The notes under the pieces were generated by a model. It searched no databases, was not told the origin of the DNA, and was given only the letters and a program-made list of their open reading frames with translations. Positions 59,190 to 64,000 of a stretch of 64,000 nt of DNA are shown in pieces. Each line of letters starts with the position of its first letter. The stretch's first letter is position 1. The translations under genes were made by a program, and so were the position numbers. The DNA is from Artemia franciscana (taxonomy: Eukaryota > Arthropoda > Branchiopoda > Anostraca > Artemiidae): NCBI RefSeq assembly GCF_032884065.1, contig NC_088875.1, positions 46,600,026 through 46,664,025 on the forward strand, read 5' to 3'.

Positions 59190-60185
59190 TAAAAACAAAC
59201 AGAATTTTTTTTCGAATACGAGGGGACTGTCCCCTCCTCGATCACTTGTTCTTCACGCTATAGTAATTAAGTTGTTTAAAATTCCTTATCGTTAAGATTC
59301 AACGGAAATTGTGTTGGAGTAGTCTTTCTCAAAGATTTGTGACACAAATTCAAACTTTAGCGTAAAAGTAAGGATTGAGGAGGGAACAGCCCCCTTACAC
59401 ATAAGGAATATTTTCTGCTCCTTTAGGTTTCAACGTTGCTCCTTACTTCCAGCTGAAAAAGCTTATTTATTATGTTTAATTTATGATTACTTTTCAACTG
59501 ATGCGGGAAATTCCTCCCTTTCCTTTCCTTAACCCCCCACACAAAAAAGAAGTATTTCCCAATAACAAAAACTATGCGTAAACACTGGAAAAACTGAATA
59601 ACCTATAGCCCTTTCCTCATGGGCAATGGGGATGAGGTCATCCGTAGAGGTATAGTTATTTGACCTTACAACTAGGCTAAACCAAATATTTATCTGAACA
59701 TTTTTATTGAATATCTTTGAGAAAAAAGGAACATATGATAACAGTTGCCCTCCAATTTTTTGGGTCACTTAAGAAAGGCACTAGAACTTTAATATCCGTT
59801 CCAATGAGGCTTCTTCCTATTTTCTAGGACCATTGACTCGATACAGTCATCCTTGAGGGAAAAAAATCGAACAAATACGCTTCAGCCATTTCTTCTAGCA
59901 AAAAATTCACATTCTTGTAGATAGGAGCTGGAACCTTTAAAGCTGAGTTCTCTGATATGCTGAATCTGACAGTGTTATTCTGACTAATATTCCTTGACTT
60001 TTCGGGGATGTTTCCCCCCAATTAAAAGAAATCAGGCTAATTTTCACATGTTAGTAGCATTTGATGGTCAACATTAAACTTAATGATGTAATAATTGTTA
60101 TGAACACTGTCTTTATTTGGAGTTTCGGTTAATATTGGGCTCAGTCGCTTGTTACTTATAGTTCGTTACCACGAACTATTTGAAC
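59190..60185 (-). mobile_element. Dispersed foldback family, inverted copy in duplication copy 2
   Basis: Counterpart of 56395-57395, with the same eroded foldback and the same reversed terminal hairpin with its T-A closing pair. Confidence 0.75.
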
Positions 60186-60263
60186 ATGATTCTCCTGAAT
60201 TTGAGTTATGTTGAAGCATCTTCAAAGTAGACTTAATATTTTTAGATTAAAGGCCAGTTGAGG

Positions 60264-60359
60264 ATGGAGGAAAATTGTGAAAAAAGGAAGAAGAGCATTG
60301 GGGATCAAGATAGCATGCTCTCAGAGGACGAAGAGATACCTAGTGTGACGGAGATGAAG
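60264..60359 (+). CDS. Candidate first coding exon (32 codons), copy 2
   Basis: Same 32-codon frame and AAG/GTAATC donor as at 57473-57568. The only coding difference seen is GAG to GAA in the acidic stretch, which is synonymous. If the exon is real, the downstream exons would be spliced to one of two alternative first exons. Confidence 0.45.
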
Positions 60360-61080
60360 GTAATCAAGTTTTCTCAAGTCTATCCATCTTGCCCTTTATG
60401 ACAAATTAACTTTTAATTAACTTTTTAATTGACTTCTTAATTTTTTTTTGCTTTTTAATAGCACAGCTTTAGTGTTCTTCGTTAACCAGCGCTTTGTTTT
60501 ACTTCTTACAAGTTGTGTTTTTATAACCGTGCTTGACAACCTCTTTACCTTTCCGCAGCACTAAAAATGAGTATCTCCGAATCTAAAGCACTTTAAATTA
60601 TTGCAGTATATGCAACCTATGGAACGTGGTTGTGAATGCAGTGACAGTGCCTTATTATAGAGACTTGTATTCAGTTTTATATTTGGGTTTTACAGTGGAA
60701 TTAAAAAAAAAATCCTAGAAATCAGTTTCATGTACAGAAATTAGCAATTAGATGGATGCATTGAAGACAGCTTTTTGTATGTTTTTCTTATCCAAAAAGT
60801 TTGTGATTTGATTACCTATGCAATAGTATCCGGAAGAATTCCTGAGGCTATGGCAGAGGCTATTGCTTAAAACGGCTAATTCACGGATTTGAGGAAGCTA
60901 TTATTCTTTAAAACGAAACAAGACACTATTAACCCCTTCTTCCTAGAGATTTTGGTGGAGGGCGACCACAACTTGTGAAATATGTGCTTAATGTGCTTGA
61001 TACATTCTACTATGATCGTAAAATAATTTCTGTGCCACACCATTCACTACGCCTATAATCGTGATGACGTTTGAATTTTT

Positions 61081-61623
61081 GTGCCTCGCACTCAATGCTG
61101 TATTCAAAGGAGGAGTTAATGGCTTTGACCCTCCTCCCCCCAAAATGTTTTACAGCTCGTAAAACTTATTATCAATGCATAAAATCACATTTAATGTGTT
61201 TTTGCACCCCACCCCCTCCCAAAGAAAACCTGGATACGGCCCTGATCGCACTTTTTGCTCGAAACGTTAAATTTCTTGAATTCGGATATCAGAAAAAAAA
61301 AAAATTGTAAAAACAATTTGGCTTGCTGACAAAAACAGTTGTAAAAACAATTTGGCTAGCTGACAAAAACAGTTGTATGTATGTTTGTCTTTGTTGATTA
61401 CTCACTACATGACATTAGCGAGCAACACAATGCTGCCACATGTACTTGCTTTTCGCATTTTCTACAGTCTACGCTCAGAAAAAACGTTCACTTGGTGCAT
61501 GCGACTTCCCCCCCCTTAACGGTAGTGTTTAACGTTAGTTACCGTTAGTTGCAAATGACACACCTTATTATAGTGATATAGTGGTATTGCTTATTATAGT
61601 CGTATAGTGCTATTCCTAGTTGT
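61081..61623. other. Short repeats and MITE-like end
   Basis: A 34-bp unit (TTGTAAAAACAATTTGGCTT onward) is repeated twice at about 61305-61372. CCTGGATACGGCCCTGA near 61229 matches one end of the MITE at 61624-61817 without a visible partner. No gene was recognised. Confidence 0.45.
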
Positions 61624-61817
61624 AACTAGGGTCGTATCCAGGATTTTATTTCCGGGGGGGGGGTTCAAAAGGTTTTTTTTCGAGGGGGATTTACAAAAGG
61701 TTTTTTTCAAGGGAGGGGTTTACAAAAACCCATATTCATTTTTTTTACGTTTTTACGAGTCGGACAAACATTTTGGAGGGGTATAAACCCCCTACCCTCC
61801 TGGATACAGCCTTGGTT
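61624..61817. mobile_element. Short MITE with 20-bp inverted ends
   Basis: The left end AACTAGGGTCGTATCCAGGA and right end TCCTGGATACAGCCTTGGTT are reverse complements with few mismatches. The interior is G-rich on the left and C-rich on the right, with no open frame. A target duplication could not be settled. Confidence 0.65.
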
Positions 61818-62330
61818 ATTTACAAGGGTCTATTAGCGACAAGCCGGGTCCTTGTGGCTATAAAAATTCGATTAACAAGAAAAGTGCCAGTCGTGAATAT
61901 TCAATGGAGAACAAAGCTGGCATGTACCGGTTAGTGAAAATTCTCGTAAATATCGAATGAAGAAGCAAGATATTTGAAAATCGGCCAAGCTTCCATTATT
62001 CTAATCAACTTATCTAAGTGAACGTGCATCACTAATTGGGTCTCTGTTATAATTTGCAAGATTTTGAGAATAATTTTCATTTTATGAATTTATTAATTTG
62101 CGAAATTAAGAAAAAATGACACTTAATTGTTGTTTTAAAACCATCAGCGTATTGGTTTGAGTTGGCACTAGTTTGAAAACCACTTGTCGTGGATACTTCT
62201 GATTTGCTTGGCAAGTCTAGCCAATTCTTGTGTTCTCGCGAATAAAGGTCTGGTATCATTCCTCTAGCTGCGAATACTGGCTGGAAAGCTAAGCTGGTCG
62301 CCATAGCCAGCTCGCAACTAACGCCATCAA
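61818..62330. other. No recognisable gene
   Basis: Sequence between the MITE and the LINE remnant. A minus-strand 75-codon frame at 62077-62304 is unrecognised and may be LINE 3' flank. Confidence 0.4.
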
Positions 62331-64000
62331 CGTCATTTCCTTACCTTAAACCTTAGATCCTCCTCTGCCTCCCGCGGCGCTTGCTACATCCTAGAAGAGT
62401 CACATGTCATTTCTCGTTGTTGCTGAGACCGCCCAGACATCGTACCATTCGGGTTGGAACTTGGTGTTGAGATTTGTATGGTCAGCTCGGCAGCTGCGTC
62501 GCAGCGTGTTCTCGGGAAGTCCTCTTCTTATGGTACTGTGTGGGTGCAATTGTAATATCACCTTTGGTAAATGAGTTTCGGGCGTGCAAATCACGTGCCA
62601 GATACATCTTCACTCCATATATTTGGTCACTTCAGTTGTCAGTGATTGATACTTTTTCTATCGCATATAAGAGTTCGGTACTTTTGGATCCAGTGGATAT
62701 TTAGAATGCGTCTTAAACACATGTTTTCGAAGATGAGGAATTTCTTTTCAGTTGTTGATTTAACTGATTGGCTTCGGAACCATAGTAAAGCGTCAAGAGG
62801 ATGTGGCTGCTGAACAGCCTGAGCGGAGAGAGTACTACTGGCTACGCCAGATTTAAGGCAGTGTCATAAAGTTCACAGTGTCACAATCTATTATTTTGGA
62901 TTGTACATCCTGAATATTTGAATTCTACACATTGCTCTATCGTCTGGTTGCCGCATCTTAGGTGGAGGGGAGATAAAATGTTGGTCATACCTTTTTTTTT
63001 GTTTGAGTTTGTCTTTAGACCGAAAGATTCAGCAGCTTCTCTGACGTCTCTATCGTTGGAGCTTATGCTTGCAGGACTCTTGAAGACTGATATCGTCTGC
63101 AAAATGAAAATCTCGGTGTCTCTTACTGTTTTACTGCATTTCATTCCCTTGTAGGTGCTGAGAATAATGATGAGGATCAATGAAAACGATGACTACACAA
63201 AACCGTGCTTCACCTTGTCATGATGCAGAAGTATTAGATATTCCCGTCACATGTCTTCACATAACATTCTGCGTCTTGAACGAGTGCTTGACCGTTGTGA
63301 GTGCTTGAACTGTTCGGACGAGCATATCCAGAATGACATAGTATCGGAAGACCCTCCAAACTGTTTGGCGATCTACGGAGTCAAAAGCTTTCTCAAAATA
63401 TATGAAGACCAATTATAGCTTATTTCGCAATTCATTTGTTTCTTATAAAAATCATTCTGAGAGTGAATACAAGATCAGTGCATGATCGTTTCGGCTGGAA
63501 TCCGTTCTGCTCTTCCTGAAGGGAGTCGTTCAGTCCTGGTTGGACCGTTTTAAACAGGATAGTCGCTATTAGTTTGCCAGGTATTGAAACAATGCTAATA
63601 CCTCTTTGGTTTTGAATTTTGTTGCATTGTTTTTTTGACTAGTTTTACGATGGTAATTTTTGTTCACTCTCAGGAACCTCTTTCATTCTCCGAAATTAGC
63701 GCAAATAATGCTGTTCATACAGTTTTACGTGCAGCTGTTGCGAATTTCATCATTTCGGTGGGAATCTGGTCTTCCCCGAGGGACTTCCCGGACTTGGTAT
63801 CCATCCGCAATCCACCTGACTTTGGGTCAATATGGATGGATAGGTCTAGAAATGGCTTATTCGGTACTTCTAGGGAGTCAGCAGGTATGTTCAACAAGCA
63901 GGTGGTGGAAAATTTTTGAAATGCGTCACCCAGTCATATAATACACTGTCTTAATACAGGTAAAAACCATAAAATTGTAGACTTAGGGCTTGACGATTAC
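62331..64000 (-). pseudogene. Decayed LINE reverse transcriptase, RTE-like, runs off the right edge
   Basis: Reading the minus strand from the right edge, recognisable pieces occur in RT order with frameshifts and stops. They are: THFKNF and LLNIPADS; GKSLGEDQIPTEMMKFA; NQRGISIVSIPGKLIATILF and EEQNGFQP; FEKAFDSVDRQTVW (motif A); HFADDIS (catalytic FADD motif); RDVREAAESFGLKTNS and MTNILSP; FKYSGCTI; and finally RRGLPENTLRRSCRAD near 62520, the C-terminal tail. AFDSVDR with a FADD box and an RGRPK-type tail fits RTE-like LINEs, though the clade is not certain. The 5' part, including any endonuclease, lies outside the window. Confidence 0.8.

Larger units (their letters stand above)
58289..61080 (+). 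repeat. 2.8-kb tandem duplication, copy 2
   Basis: Direct repeat of 55491-58288 in the same orientation, abutting with no spacer. Copy 2 continues into unique sequence (GTGCCTCGCAC) after GAATTTTT. Confidence 0.93.

Overview
This window is repeat-dominated, AT-rich eukaryotic DNA. The evidence is long poly-purine and poly-pyrimidine tracts, (TA)n arrays, exon-like islands with splice signals, and retroelements and DNA transposons of animal type. There is no operon-like gene packing and no rRNA, tRNA or CRISPR. The transposon mix (Penelope-like element with GIY-YIG nuclease, animal Helitron helicase remnant, PHD-containing LINE, MULE with Ulp1 protease) fits an arthropod. A branchiopod crustacean such as Artemia is my guess, from the look of the dispersed repeat family; the sequence alone does not prove it. 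Layout: 1-3 kb is mostly featureless, with one weak exon candidate. At 3.1-9.4 kb two tandem units of one segment follow each other, each with a TA array; the first carries eight copies of a 145-bp satellite. A dead LINE (PHD finger plus RT) lies at 9.7-10.3 kb. At 10.8-14.7 kb (minus strand) is the largest intact gene, a 1294-residue MULE-type transposase fused to a Ulp1/SUMO-type cysteine protease and a C-terminal Cys-rich zinc domain. From 15 kb to 48 kb the window is built largely from one dispersed repeat family, seen in both orientations. Its copies begin with a short perfect hairpin and end in a long foldback; the most complete copy is at 32.6-34.3 kb. Contained here are a 100-N gap (24110-24209) whose two flanks are the same 5.56-kb sequence, a probable false duplication; a terminal host-gene exon at 34559-34725 (minus); a Helitron helicase remnant between TA arrays near 36 kb; a 1.39-kb tandem duplication carrying hAT-like MITEs at 41.6-44.4 kb; and a degenerate G-rich tandem repeat at 48.1-49.3 kb. 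At 49.5-54.1 kb a Penelope-like element sits inside an inverted copy of the dispersed family. It has one full-length intact ORF, a truncated upstream tandem copy (pseudo-LTR layout), an inverted 5' fragment and a candidate 14-bp target duplication. At 55.5-61.1 kb a 2.8-kb segment is duplicated in tandem, each copy bearing the same candidate first coding exon. The window ends in a MITE and a decayed RTE-like LINE (minus) that continues past the right edge. Two elements look potentially functional, each with one uninterrupted ORF and intact catalytic residues: the MULE-Ulp1 protein and the Penelope-like polyprotein. Everything else coding-like is a remnant or an isolated candidate exon. Identities and boundaries were read by eye; no alignment or database search was run.
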